A model generated the notes under the pieces. That model saw only the letters and a program-made list of their open reading frames with translations. It was not told where the DNA came from and ran no database searches. A stretch of 6,760 nucleotides of DNA from JARYMI01 sp964550915 (GTDB lineage Bacteria > Acidobacteriota > Aminicenantia > Aminicenantales > UBA8522): the NCBI GenBank assembly GCA_964550915.1, contig CAZKBY010000150.1, positions 1 to 6,760 on the forward strand, in the 5' to 3' direction. A program made the position numbers and the translations under genes. Positions 1 to 5,989 of this stretch are shown here, piece by piece. Every line of letters begins with the position of its first letter. Within the stretch, counting starts at the first letter, position 1.

Positions 1-854
1 TCTCGCCAGCCGACAACAAATCGGCTGATAACCTGGCCAAAGCCCTCAAGCGTTTTACTAAGGAGGACCCGACTTTTCGGTCCTATGTCGACCCTGAATC
101 CCGGCAGACAATCATCCAGGGCATGGGCGAGCTTCACCTCGATGTCTATCTGGAACGAATGAGAAGAGAATACAATGTTAGCCTGGAAACCGGGATGACC
201 GAAGTGGCCTACCGGGAATCGATCTCCCGCCCCGCCGATTTTGATTACACCCATAAGAAGCAAACGGGCGGCGCTGGCCAGTATGGCCGGGTCATCGGCT
301 CGATTGAGCCTCTGGCTGAAAAAAATTATGAATTCGTGAACGAAGTCAAAGGCGGCCGGATTCCCCGGGAGTTCATTCCCGCCTGCGACAAGGGCTTCCA
401 GGCCACACTCAGGAAAGGCAAGCTCATTGGCTTTCCCATCGTCGGCGTCAGAGTCAGGCTTCTGGACGGCCAGTACCACGATGTCGACTCCTCAGACTTG
501 GCTTTTCAGGCTGCCGCCCAGGGAGCCTTCTGGCAAGCTTATGCGAAGGCCGGGCCTCAAATTCTTGAGCCGATCATGAAGCTCTCAGTAGAAGGGCCAA
601 CGGAGTTCGTCGGCAGCATCTTCGCCAGTATCAACCAGCGCCGTGGCGTAATCATCAGCTCGGTTGAGGATGGCCTGATGGCCCGGGTCGACGCCGAGGT
701 CCCGCTCAGAGAGATGTTCGGTTATTCGACGGTCCTGAGATCGCTAACTCAGGGCAAAGCCGAGTTCACCATGGAGTTTTTGAAGTACGCTCGGGTCCCC
801 GCTTTCCTCACTGAGAAGCTAATCACCGAAAGTCAAAGGAGCCAGAAAGAATGA
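1..854 (+). CDS. fusA: Elongation factor G, C-terminal part (mtEFG1/spdEFG1-like), 5' end outside window
   Basis: EF-G is the GTPase that moves tRNAs and mRNA through the ribosome after peptide bond formation. Only about 283 residues are present; the GTPase domain and domain II lie left of the window, and codons are read from base 3. Seen: the end of domain III with the hallmark QGMGELHLDV (about 117-146), then domain IV with HKKQTGGAGQYGRVIG (252-299), GGRIPREFIPACDKGF and LLDGQYHDVDSSDLAFQ, then domain V with NQRRGVI and PLREMFGYSTVLRSLTQGKAEFTMEF. The HKKQ-GGAGQYG-VIG wording is what I recall for mitochondrial EFG1 and the bacterial spdEFG1 group, rather than GGRGQYGH of classical FusA. 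The next gene is not tuf, so this may be a paralogue outside the str operon. The stop overlaps the next start (ATGA, 851-854). Family is certain; the subgroup is inferred, so the symbol is family level only. Confidence 0.93.
   Translation, partial: SPADNKSADNLAKALKRFTKEDPTFRSYVDPESRQTIIQGMGELHLDVYLERMRREYNVSLETGMTEVAYRESISRPADFDYTHKKQTGGAGQYGRVIGSIEPLAEKNYEFVNEVKGGRIPREFIPACDKGFQATLRKGKLIGFPIVGVRVRLLDGQYHDVDSSDLAFQAAAQGAFWQAYAKAGPQILEPIMKLSVEGPTEFVGSIFASINQRRGVIISSVEDGLMARVDAEVPLREMFGYSTVLRSLTQGKAEFTMEFLKYARVPAFLTEKLITESQRSQKE
836..841 (+). promoter_or_regulatory. Shine-Dalgarno for the ATPase gene, inside the EF-G coding sequence
   Basis: AAGGAG lies 9 bases before the ATG at 851 and within the last codons of the EF-G gene. 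With the ATGA stop/start overlap it supports the 851 start and translational coupling of the two genes. Confidence 0.65.
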
Positions 855-1555
855 TCAGAGAGGAATTCATTAAGAGGAGCCCGCTTCGAATCCTAGAGGA
901 ATCCATCCACGGCGGGCTGGGCAGAGGGAGCCTTGGAGTTCTGGCTTCAAGGAAAGGCGTCGGGAAGACGGCTTGCCTGGTTCAAATCGCAACCGACAAG
1001 CTCTTGCAGCAGAAATCCGTCATCCATGTTTCTTACTCGAGCCGCGTCGATTATATCCTCAAGTGGTACGAAGATATGTTCCGCGAGATCGTCTGGCGTC
1101 TTAACCTGGAATCAGCCGCCGAAGTCCGTGACAGTGTTGTCAAAAACCGGGTCATCATGAACTTCAGTCAGGAGGGAACCAGGACAGACCAGGTCCTGCG
1201 CAGCCTGGAAGCCATGATCACCCACGGCAAATTTGCTGCCGAGACGATCATCGTTGACGGCTATAATTTCCTCGGGTCCTTACCCGGGGACCTCCAGAAA
1301 TTCAAGCATTTCGCGGCCGGCATGGGATTGGAGGTCTGGTTCAGCGCTTCGCTCAAAGGGGAGGAGCCGCTTTTCGATAACGCTGGGCTGCCGAATGAAC
1401 TCAAGCCTTTTCTCGACGAGATCGATGTCTTGATAACATTGAGGTTCAAGGATAACAGGGTCAAGCTGGAGGTCGTCAAAGACCGGGACTATCCTGCAGC
1501 CGGCGAAATCAAGATCAGCCTCGACCCCACCACTCTCCTCATCGCCGGAGCCTGA
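851..1555 (+). CDS. P-loop ATPase of RecA/DnaB/KaiC-like type, function unknown
   Basis: A 234-residue, probably cytoplasmic protein with no signal peptide or membrane segment. Near the N-terminus, GRGSLGVLASRKGVGKT (residues 24-40) is a Walker A motif of the [AG]xxxxGK[ST] form, with Lys39 and Thr40 placed to bind the phosphates. The preceding Gly-rich turn and 'GSLGVLASRKGVGKTA' resemble the DnaB/RadA/KaiC arrangement (compare GSLIVIAARPGMGKTA in DnaB). A hydrophobic strand ending in Asp, TIIVDGY (residues 132-138), is the likely Walker B. VWFSAS further on could be the next core strand. At this length it is a bare RecA-like core with no helicase N-domain or zinc finger. It starts inside the EF-G stop (ATGA) with a Shine-Dalgarno at 836-841, so it is co-translated with EF-G. 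I do not recognise a named family. A role near the ribosome is suggested only by position. Confidence 0.85.
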   Translation: MIREEFIKRSPLRILEESIHGGLGRGSLGVLASRKGVGKTACLVQIATDKLLQQKSVIHVSYSSRVDYILKWYEDMFREIVWRLNLESAAEVRDSVVKNRVIMNFSQEGTRTDQVLRSLEAMITHGKFAAETIIVDGYNFLGSLPGDLQKFKHFAAGMGLEVWFSASLKGEEPLFDNAGLPNELKPFLDEIDVLITLRFKDNRVKLEVVKDRDYPAAGEIKISLDPTTLLIAGA

Positions 1556-1582
1556 ACTTAAGCATCTCGTTTTCTGCTCGGC

Positions 1583-1609
1583 CTGCCTAATATAGGCGGA
1601 AAATATTTT
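1583..1609 (+). terminator. Weak hairpin after the EF-G/ATPase operon
   Basis: CTGCCTA (1583-1589) pairs with TAGGCGG (1593-1599) around a 3-base ATA loop: seven pairs, one of them T-G. It is followed by AAAATATTTT rather than a clean T run. It sits 28 bases after the ATPase stop and before the next promoter, which is where a terminator would be expected, but the tail is poor for an intrinsic terminator. Confidence 0.3.
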
Positions 1610-1632
1610 GAATTCTTATCATCAAATCAGCC

Positions 1633-1661
1633 TTGACTTAGGTCTGATGTCAACTTAGACT
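1633..1661 (+). promoter_or_regulatory. Candidate sigma70-type promoter of the S9 peptidase gene
   Basis: TTGACT (1633-1638, five of six to consensus) is followed after exactly 17 bases by TAGACT (1656-1661, four of six). Transcription would start near 1668 and give a short leader of about 14 bases that still holds the AGGAGG at 1671-1676. The region also carries an inverted repeat TTGAC/GTCAA (1633-1637 and 1649-1653) and three copies of CTTAG (1637, 1654, 1662), which could be operator elements. The -10 is weak. Confidence 0.4.
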
Positions 1662-1681
1662 CTTAGGAAAAGGAGGCGAGC

Positions 1682-3664
1682 ATGTGTAAATTCCTCTACG
1701 TAAAAAATATAACTGCTATCATTACAATGATGCTTCTACTTGTGCCGGTAACATTCAGCCAGCAGAAAAAGCCTTTCGAGCCCGAGGATCTTCTGAGGCA
1801 GAAAAATCTTTCTGATCCACAGATCTCGCCTTCCGGAAAATGGATAGCATTCGTCGTATCAAGCTTTATGGAAAACCGTCGATCCGGCTCCGACATCTGG
1901 CTCGTTTCACGGGACGGTCAAACGTTAAAACAGGTCACGCTCAATCCTGAACGTGACACTTCTCCCCGTTGGTCGCCGGACAGCAGCATCCTGGCGTTTA
2001 TCTCCCGGACCAAACAAGATGAGTACAGCCAGCTTTACTTTTATTCGATCGAGACTGGACGATTGGAAAGAAAAACTTCAGAGGAAGGAAATATCTCAGA
2101 TTTTAAATGGTCGCCTGATAAAAAGAGCATTGCCTTGGCCAGAACCGATGCCCTGACACCTGAAATGAAAGCAAAACAGGCCAAGGGAGATGACGCTTTT
2201 ATCGTGGATAAACAACCCCGGCACACACGCCTCTGGATACTCGACGTCGAAACAGGCAGTACCCGTCTGCTCACTCATCAGGACCAGACCGTTTTTCATT
2301 TCAACTGGTCACCGGACAGCAGATGGATCGCGGCGCTTGCCTCTGCCATCCCGACCGCTGAGGGGCACGAATATCAGAGCCATCTCGGCCTGATCGATGC
2401 GCAAACCGGAGATGAAACCGTTCTGACGCGCAAAACCAATGCGCTGGCTGATCCCTGTTTTTCGCCGGACGGTGGGTGGATCGCTTACATCGGCCCCATC
2501 GGAACGTTCAAGGAGCGCGGGATCGTGAAGGTCATCTCTGTCCAAGGTGGCGAACCGCTCGAGCTGCTTAGAGACTATCCTGGTAATGTCTGGGATCTCA
2601 CCTGGCATCCCAGGGAGAAAAAAATATTGGCTGCTGTTGCCCGAGGACCTCACAACTACCTCATCACCCTGGACCTGGAAGGCCGCGCTCAAGACATGGT
2701 TGAAATGGACCACTCCATGATCCCTTATTGGGGACACTACTGGTCGGTAAGCAGTGAAGACGGACATGTGGCGTTTTTAAGCGAGACTGAAGAATATCCG
2801 AGGGAAGTCTGGTTATATGATGTGCATAAAAAGCAGAAAAACCAAGTAACCCATCTTAATGATTATGTTGAAAACATTGAACTGGGAAGCGTTCAGTCCC
2901 TGACGTGGGTTAATGCTGAGGACAAAGCTCAAGTCTTCGGGATTCTGGTGTTGCCATCCAAGTTTGATCCTTCCAGGAAATATCCCCTGGTTGTTACTCT
3001 CCACGGCGGTCCTGCTTATAACTGGGGGATCGGCAACCAGGTCAGCAGTTGGGCCCAGTTGTTCGCCTCGAACGGATACATGGTCCTGTTGCCTAATTTC
3101 CGGGGAAGCTCGGGCTCGGGTATGGATTGGATGATGGCTAATGTCCGCGACTGGGGCAGAGGCCCCATGAGCGATGTGATGAGCGGTGTCGATCACCTCA
3201 TAGAAAAAGGCTGGGTGGATAAAGACCGGCTGTTTATCCAAGGCGGAAGCTACGGCGGTTACCTCACCTTCTGGATAATTACCCAGACACCACGGTTCAA
3301 GGCCGCTTTTGCCAGGGCGGGGATAGCCAATCTGGCGACAGAGTATGCCCTGACTGATGAGCCGACATTTTCCCTGGGATATTTCCTGAAGAGCCCTTAT
3401 GAGGATCCGGAAATCTACAAACAGAACTCTCCTTTAACCTATGCGTCTCAGGTCAAAACGCCGCTCCTCATCGCCCACGGCGAAAGAGACCTGCGTGTCC
3501 CCATATCTCAGGCCTATGAGTTTTATTCCGCCTTAAAACATTACGGCGCCCCAGTCGAGATGGTCGTTTATCCGAGAGAACCCCACGGGATAGGAGAGTA
3601 CGCGCACCAGATCGATCTCCTAAACCGCCTGCTTGCCTGGTTCAAACAACACGACGTGAAATAG
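1682..3664 (+). CDS. Secreted S9-family serine peptidase (prolyl oligopeptidase / acylaminoacyl-peptidase type)
   Basis: A 660-residue exopeptidase or oligopeptidase that cleaves short peptides with a Ser-Asp-His triad. The start is supported by AGGAGG (1671-1676) five bases upstream. Residues 1-26 form a signal peptide: Lys3 and Lys8, a hydrophobic core (ITAIITMMLLLVPVTFS), then QQKK. It is probably exported; Cys2 is not in a lipobox. Residues about 40-400 form a beta-propeller with recurring W/F-SPD blades: ISPSGKWIAF (48-57), RWSPDSSILAF (96-106), KWSPDKKSIAL (142-152), NWSPDSRWIAA (208-218), FSPDGGWIAYI (260-270) and TWHPREKKILA (307-317). The alpha/beta-hydrolase domain follows: oxyanion region HGGP (441-444), nucleophile GGSYGGY with Ser523, Asp603 in HGERDLRVP, His635 in EPHGIG. 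All three catalytic residues are intact and the length is normal for S9. Its neighbour at 3674-4114 is a remnant of a different S9 subfamily, pointing the other way. The exact substrate preference cannot be read from sequence. Confidence 0.93.
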   Translation: MCKFLYVKNITAIITMMLLLVPVTFSQQKKPFEPEDLLRQKNLSDPQISPSGKWIAFVVSSFMENRRSGSDIWLVSRDGQTLKQVTLNPERDTSPRWSPDSSILAFISRTKQDEYSQLYFYSIETGRLERKTSEEGNISDFKWSPDKKSIALARTDALTPEMKAKQAKGDDAFIVDKQPRHTRLWILDVETGSTRLLTHQDQTVFHFNWSPDSRWIAALASAIPTAEGHEYQSHLGLIDAQTGDETVLTRKTNALADPCFSPDGGWIAYIGPIGTFKERGIVKVISVQGGEPLELLRDYPGNVWDLTWHPREKKILAAVARGPHNYLITLDLEGRAQDMVEMDHSMIPYWGHYWSVSSEDGHVAFLSETEEYPREVWLYDVHKKQKNQVTHLNDYVENIELGSVQSLTWVNAEDKAQVFGILVLPSKFDPSRKYPLVVTLHGGPAYNWGIGNQVSSWAQLFASNGYMVLLPNFRGSSGSGMDWMMANVRDWGRGPMSDVMSGVDHLIEKGWVDKDRLFIQGGSYGGYLTFWIITQTPRFKAAFARAGIANLATEYALTDEPTFSLGYFLKSPYEDPEIYKQNSPLTYASQVKTPLLIAHGERDLRVPISQAYEFYSALKHYGAPVEMVVYPREPHGIGEYAHQIDLLNRLLAWFKQHDVK

Positions 3665-3673
3665 TCCCGTTGT

Positions 3674-4114
3674 TTATTTCCGGAGAAGGTGGCGCTCGAA
3701 GAAGGCCACGGTGCGGCGGCAATAGTCGGCGCGGCTCGACTCGGTTCTGAAGCCGTGCCGCTCCATCGGGTAGACCATCACTTCGAATTCCTTTTCAAGT
3801 TCAATGAGCTTCTGGATGAGCCGCGCGGCGTCCTGGAACTGGACATTCTCATCGATCAGGCCGTGAAGGATCAAGAGCTGGTCCTTGTCGATTTTAGAAT
3901 GATCCACCCATATGACCTTGATTTCATCCGTGTCCATGGCCGGATCATAGGGGACGATGTCCATCCTGTAAGAATGAGGGGAAGGCATACTGATATACGG
4001 GTGTCTTGTAGATTTCTGATTTATCAGGGGCGCTCGCCCGAAGTGCACTCAAGAAAACAAATACAGAAATGGTGGTCAAAGTCCTTAATTTCTTTTGAAG
4101 ATCGCGTAATCCAT
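3674..4114 (-). pseudogene. Decayed second S9-family peptidase: signal peptide and C-terminal end only, frameshifted and internally deleted
   Basis: The minus strand from about 3905 down to the TAA at 3674 encodes a clear S9 C-terminus: DQLLILHGLIDENVQFQDA (catalytic Asp codon 3851-3853), then VMVYPMERHGF (catalytic His codon 3755-3757), then a final helix ending FFERHLLRK. The Ser nucleophile, oxyanion HGG and beta-propeller are absent. Upstream, the ATG at 4114 with a Shine-Dalgarno opens MDYAIFKRN and stops at once (TAA 4085-4087). Shifting frame gives KKLRTLTTISVFVFLSALR, then ASA and PDKSEIYKTPVYQ, a good signal peptide with an ASA-type cleavage site, which runs to a stop at 3945-3947. 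The C-terminal part is back in the ATG frame. So at least two frame changes and the loss of most of a roughly 2-kb gene separate the ends. The exact junction (about 3910-3980) cannot be placed by eye. A 124-residue ORF from the ATG at 4048 exists but would be a catalytically dead fragment. Confidence 0.75.
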
Positions 4115-4123
4115 GGTTTTATG

Positions 4124-4130
4124 TCCTCTC
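4124..4130 (-). promoter_or_regulatory. Surviving Shine-Dalgarno of the S9 remnant
   Basis: On the minus strand GAGAGGA lies 9 bases before the ATG at 4114. It supports 4114 as the original start codon, rather than the internal ATG at 4048. Confidence 0.55.
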
Positions 4131-4163
4131 ATGTGAATTGGATATCCGCGAATACAATCGTAT

Positions 4164-4192
4164 TTTATATCCACAGAAAATAGCTTTGTCCA
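4164..4192 (-). promoter_or_regulatory. Surviving sigma70-type promoter of the S9 remnant
   Basis: On the minus strand TGGACA (4192-4187, five of six to consensus) is followed after 17 bases by TATAAA (4169-4164, five of six). Transcription would start near 4157, about 43 bases before the ATG at 4114. Promoter, Shine-Dalgarno and start codon line up as in a normal gene, although the coding sequence is broken. Confidence 0.55.
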
Positions 4193-4283
4193 GCTCAAGC
4201 CCAACAATAGAGCCTTGAAGGATCTATAAGGACTTTCTTCTTAGAATGCCGCGAAAGACCCGGTGAATAACCGCTAGTTTCAG

Positions 4284-4312
4284 TTTACACATCAGGAAGG
4301 CTGCGCTATGAT
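4284..4312 (+). promoter_or_regulatory. Promoter of the tRNA-Arg gene
   Basis: TTTACA (4284-4289) and TATGAT (4307-4312) each match the sigma70 consensus at five of six positions, with an optimal 17-base spacer. The start would be near 4319, about five bases before the mature tRNA 5' end at 4324. This suggests a stand-alone tRNA transcript with a very short leader. Confidence 0.7.
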
Positions 4313-4323
4313 AATAAGCCCAC

Positions 4324-4396
4324 GCGCCCGTAGCTCAGTGGATAGAGCGGTGGACTTCGAATCCAAAGGTCGGGGGTTCAAATCCCTCCGGGCGCG
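4324..4396 (+). tRNA. tRNA-Arg, anticodon TCG
   Basis: A full cloverleaf can be drawn. Acceptor GCGCCCG (4324-4330) pairs perfectly with CGGGCGC (4389-4395); discriminator G4396. D-stem GCTC (4333-4336) pairs with GAGC (4345-4348). The anticodon loop CTTCGAA (4355-4361) has anticodon TCG at 4357-4359, reading CGA and possibly other CGN arginine codons. The T-arm is GGGGG-TTCAAAT-CCCTC (4372-4388). The variable loop is five bases. CCA is not encoded (CTT follows), so the 3' end must be added by the CCA-adding enzyme. One oddity is that the top pair of the anticodon stem, positions 27-43 (G4350 and A4366), is mismatched; the other four pairs are sound. Confidence 0.95.
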
Positions 4397-4507
4397 CTTC
4401 CTTGAAAGTTCAATCTCGTGGAATACCCTTGCGATTTCATGCAAGCAGTCTAAGGAGGAATGCCTAGACGCCTCTATCCCTGAGACAAAGTGGCCAATGA
4501 ATAATCT
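4397..4507. other. Spacer between the convergent tRNA-Arg and M16 genes, with small hairpins
   Basis: No gene is seen. Three small inverted repeats occur: TTGA/TCAA (4402-4413), CTTGCG/TGCAAG (4428-4445, last pair G-T) and GTCTA-a-GG/CCTAGAC (4448-4469, one bulged A). None is followed by a T run on either strand, so none can be called an intrinsic terminator, although this is where transcripts from both sides should end. Confidence 0.4.
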
Positions 4508-5974
4508 CTACGGTGATTTAATCTTCTCCCCCGTCATGGGGTCGCGCAGGCTGATCCGGTGGACCTTTCCGAATTGATCGAGGCCGCCCGGCAGTTTATC
4601 CGAACCCTTGTTACACGGTTCCCAGTCGCCGACGACCATGATGGCTATTTTATCGGGATGGATGTATTTTGTCGCGACTTCCATGACTTTCTCTTTGGTC
4701 ACGGCTTTGATTTTGTCCCGATAGGTCTTGTAGTAATCCATCGGTTTTCCCTGCATCTCGAGCGTGGCAAAATTAGACATAGTCATCTGCGGAGACTGGA
4801 AGTTATCAGAAAAGCTCTCCAGGTAATAGTTGATCGCCGTTTCCATCTCTTCATCCGCAACGGGCTCTTTCCGGATGCGCTCGAGCTCTTTGAGAATCAG
4901 CGAGATTGCATAGCCGACCGTAGCGGACTTAGTCTGGACATAGCCGGAAAATGTGCCGGGAAATCCCCAGGTGTAAGTAAAGCGACTGCCCTGATTGTAG
5001 GACAGGCCTTCGTCAGACCGAACTTTAGAGGTGATCCGGGAGGTGAAGCTGCCTCCGCCTAAGATAAAGTTCATTACCTGGACAGCGAAGTAATCGGGAT
5101 TGATGTCCTCGATGCCCAGGTGACCGAGGCTGATGTAGCCCTGGTTGATCGCCTTCTGGATGAAATAAACTCCCGGCTCAAATGGCGGGAACTGCTTGGA
5201 GAGGGGTGGCAGGACCAGGCTCTTGTTTTTCCAGTTGGCGATGAGTTTGTTAATTTTGTTCTTAAGTTCAGCTTTGTTGAAATCACCGCTGGCCGCAAGA
5301 ATGATATTCTTAGGGAAAAAGTACTGGCTATGAACAGCTTTGAGGTCAGCGGCCAAAATTCCCTCATAGGTTTTGCGAGTCGGCTCCCAAGTGAGGGGAT
5401 GATCGCCGTAAAGAAGGCGGGAATATTCACGAGCGAGAACATCGCTGGGCTGGTCGTTGGCCTGCCTGAGCTGTTCGATAAGGTGGGCCTGGCCGAGTTT
5501 GAAGGCATCTTCTCTAAACTCCGGGTTCATCAGGACATCAAAAAAGATGCCCAGCCCCTCGTCAAGATCTTTGCTCAATACGAAAAGCGAAAGCGTGGAT
5601 GTCCGTTGGCTCACGGAGAAGGAAAGAGAGCCGCCGAGAAATTCAATCCGCTCTTCGATGACGCTGCCATCCTTAGTTTTGGTGCCGCCTTTAATCAGTG
5701 TTTCGCTCATCAGAGAGCCAAGGCCAGCCTTATCCTTGGGAACGTAAAGGTTTCCAAAGTTGATAATGGCCGAGATGTTGACGAGGGGCAGGCTGTGGGC
5801 TTCCTGGATATAAGCTCTGAGCCCGCCAGCGAGCTGTGTCCGAAAAGCTTTGGGGTCAGGTGGATCGAATTTGAGAGCGGGGAATTTAAGGTCAGAGGGC
5901 TTCTCCACCTGGCCAAATCCGGCTCCGAGTCCCAAAAAACAGACGACTATAGCGATGAACGTGATTTTTTTCAT
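4508..5974 (-). CDS. Secreted M16-family peptidase homologue lacking the HxxEH zinc motif (non-catalytic partner subunit)
   Basis: 488 residues from the ATG at 5974, chosen because the Shine-Dalgarno lies six bases before it; the ATG at 5980 abuts the Shine-Dalgarno. The N-terminus, MKKITFIAIVVCFLGLGAG then FGQ, is a signal peptide. Two M16 domains follow (about 40-255 and 265-455). Where active members have HFLEH, this protein has SLMSE within GLGSLMSETLIKGG (residues 84-97): Ser87, Ser90 and Glu91 replace His, Glu and His, so it should not bind zinc. The C-terminal domain keeps ILGGGSFTSRI and RSDEGLSY, with Arg319 and Tyr326 matching the R/Y pair that holds substrate in known non-catalytic M16 subunits (alpha-MPP-like). 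It follows another M16 gene by 15 bases, which suggests one mRNA and a heterodimer. The likely role is binding peptides in the periplasm for its partner to cut. Partnership is inferred. Confidence 0.92.
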   Translation of the reverse strand: MKKITFIAIVVCFLGLGAGFGQVEKPSDLKFPALKFDPPDPKAFRTQLAGGLRAYIQEAHSLPLVNISAIINFGNLYVPKDKAGLGSLMSETLIKGGTKTKDGSVIEERIEFLGGSLSFSVSQRTSTLSLFVLSKDLDEGLGIFFDVLMNPEFREDAFKLGQAHLIEQLRQANDQPSDVLAREYSRLLYGDHPLTWEPTRKTYEGILAADLKAVHSQYFFPKNIILAASGDFNKAELKNKINKLIANWKNKSLVLPPLSKQFPPFEPGVYFIQKAINQGYISLGHLGIEDINPDYFAVQVMNFILGGGSFTSRITSKVRSDEGLSYNQGSRFTYTWGFPGTFSGYVQTKSATVGYAISLILKELERIRKEPVADEEMETAINYYLESFSDNFQSPQMTMSNFATLEMQGKPMDYYKTYRDKIKAVTKEKVMEVATKYIHPDKIAIMVVGDWEPCNKGSDKLPGGLDQFGKVHRISLRDPMTGEKIKSP

Positions 5975-5980
5975 TGTCAT

Positions 5981-5986
5981 CCTCCT
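5981..5986 (-). promoter_or_regulatory. Shine-Dalgarno that decides the start of the second M16 gene
   Basis: AGGAGG on the minus strand directly touches the ATG at 5980 (no spacer) but lies six bases before the ATG at 5974. Normal spacing therefore favours 5974 and a protein beginning MKK, typical of a signal peptide. Confidence 0.75.
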
Positions 5987-5989
5987 TTT

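Noticed and set aside
1608..1623. TTGAAT and TATCAT as an alternative promoter for the S9 gene
   Set aside because: The boxes are far too close together for a sigma70 promoter; the pair at 1633-1661 has correct spacing.
2309..3241. Two minus-strand ORFs (152 and 142 codons) inside the S9 gene
   Set aside because: Shadows of the intact S9 coding sequence; no motif and no start signals of their own.
4076..4079. A TTG start for the S9 remnant that would put the signal peptide in frame without a frameshift
   Set aside because: It would lose the positively charged KKLR region and has no Shine-Dalgarno, while the ATG at 4114 has both a Shine-Dalgarno and an aligned promoter. The frame also stops at 3945 in any case.
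3689..4183. A 164-codon plus-strand ORF opposite the S9 remnant
   Set aside because: No Shine-Dalgarno or recognisable motif; the opposite strand holds clear S9 sequence.
4460..4483. A 7-codon ORF right after TAAGGAGG in the tRNA-M16 spacer
   Set aside because: The spacing between Shine-Dalgarno and ATG is only one base, no promoter is seen, and the AAGGAGG is part of a small inverted repeat.
4308..4577. An 89-codon plus-strand ORF beginning upstream of the tRNA
   Set aside because: It reads through the whole tRNA-Arg (the SSVDRAVDFESKGRGFKSL string is the usual false translation of a tRNA) and on into the M16 gene. Its ATG overlaps the -10 box.
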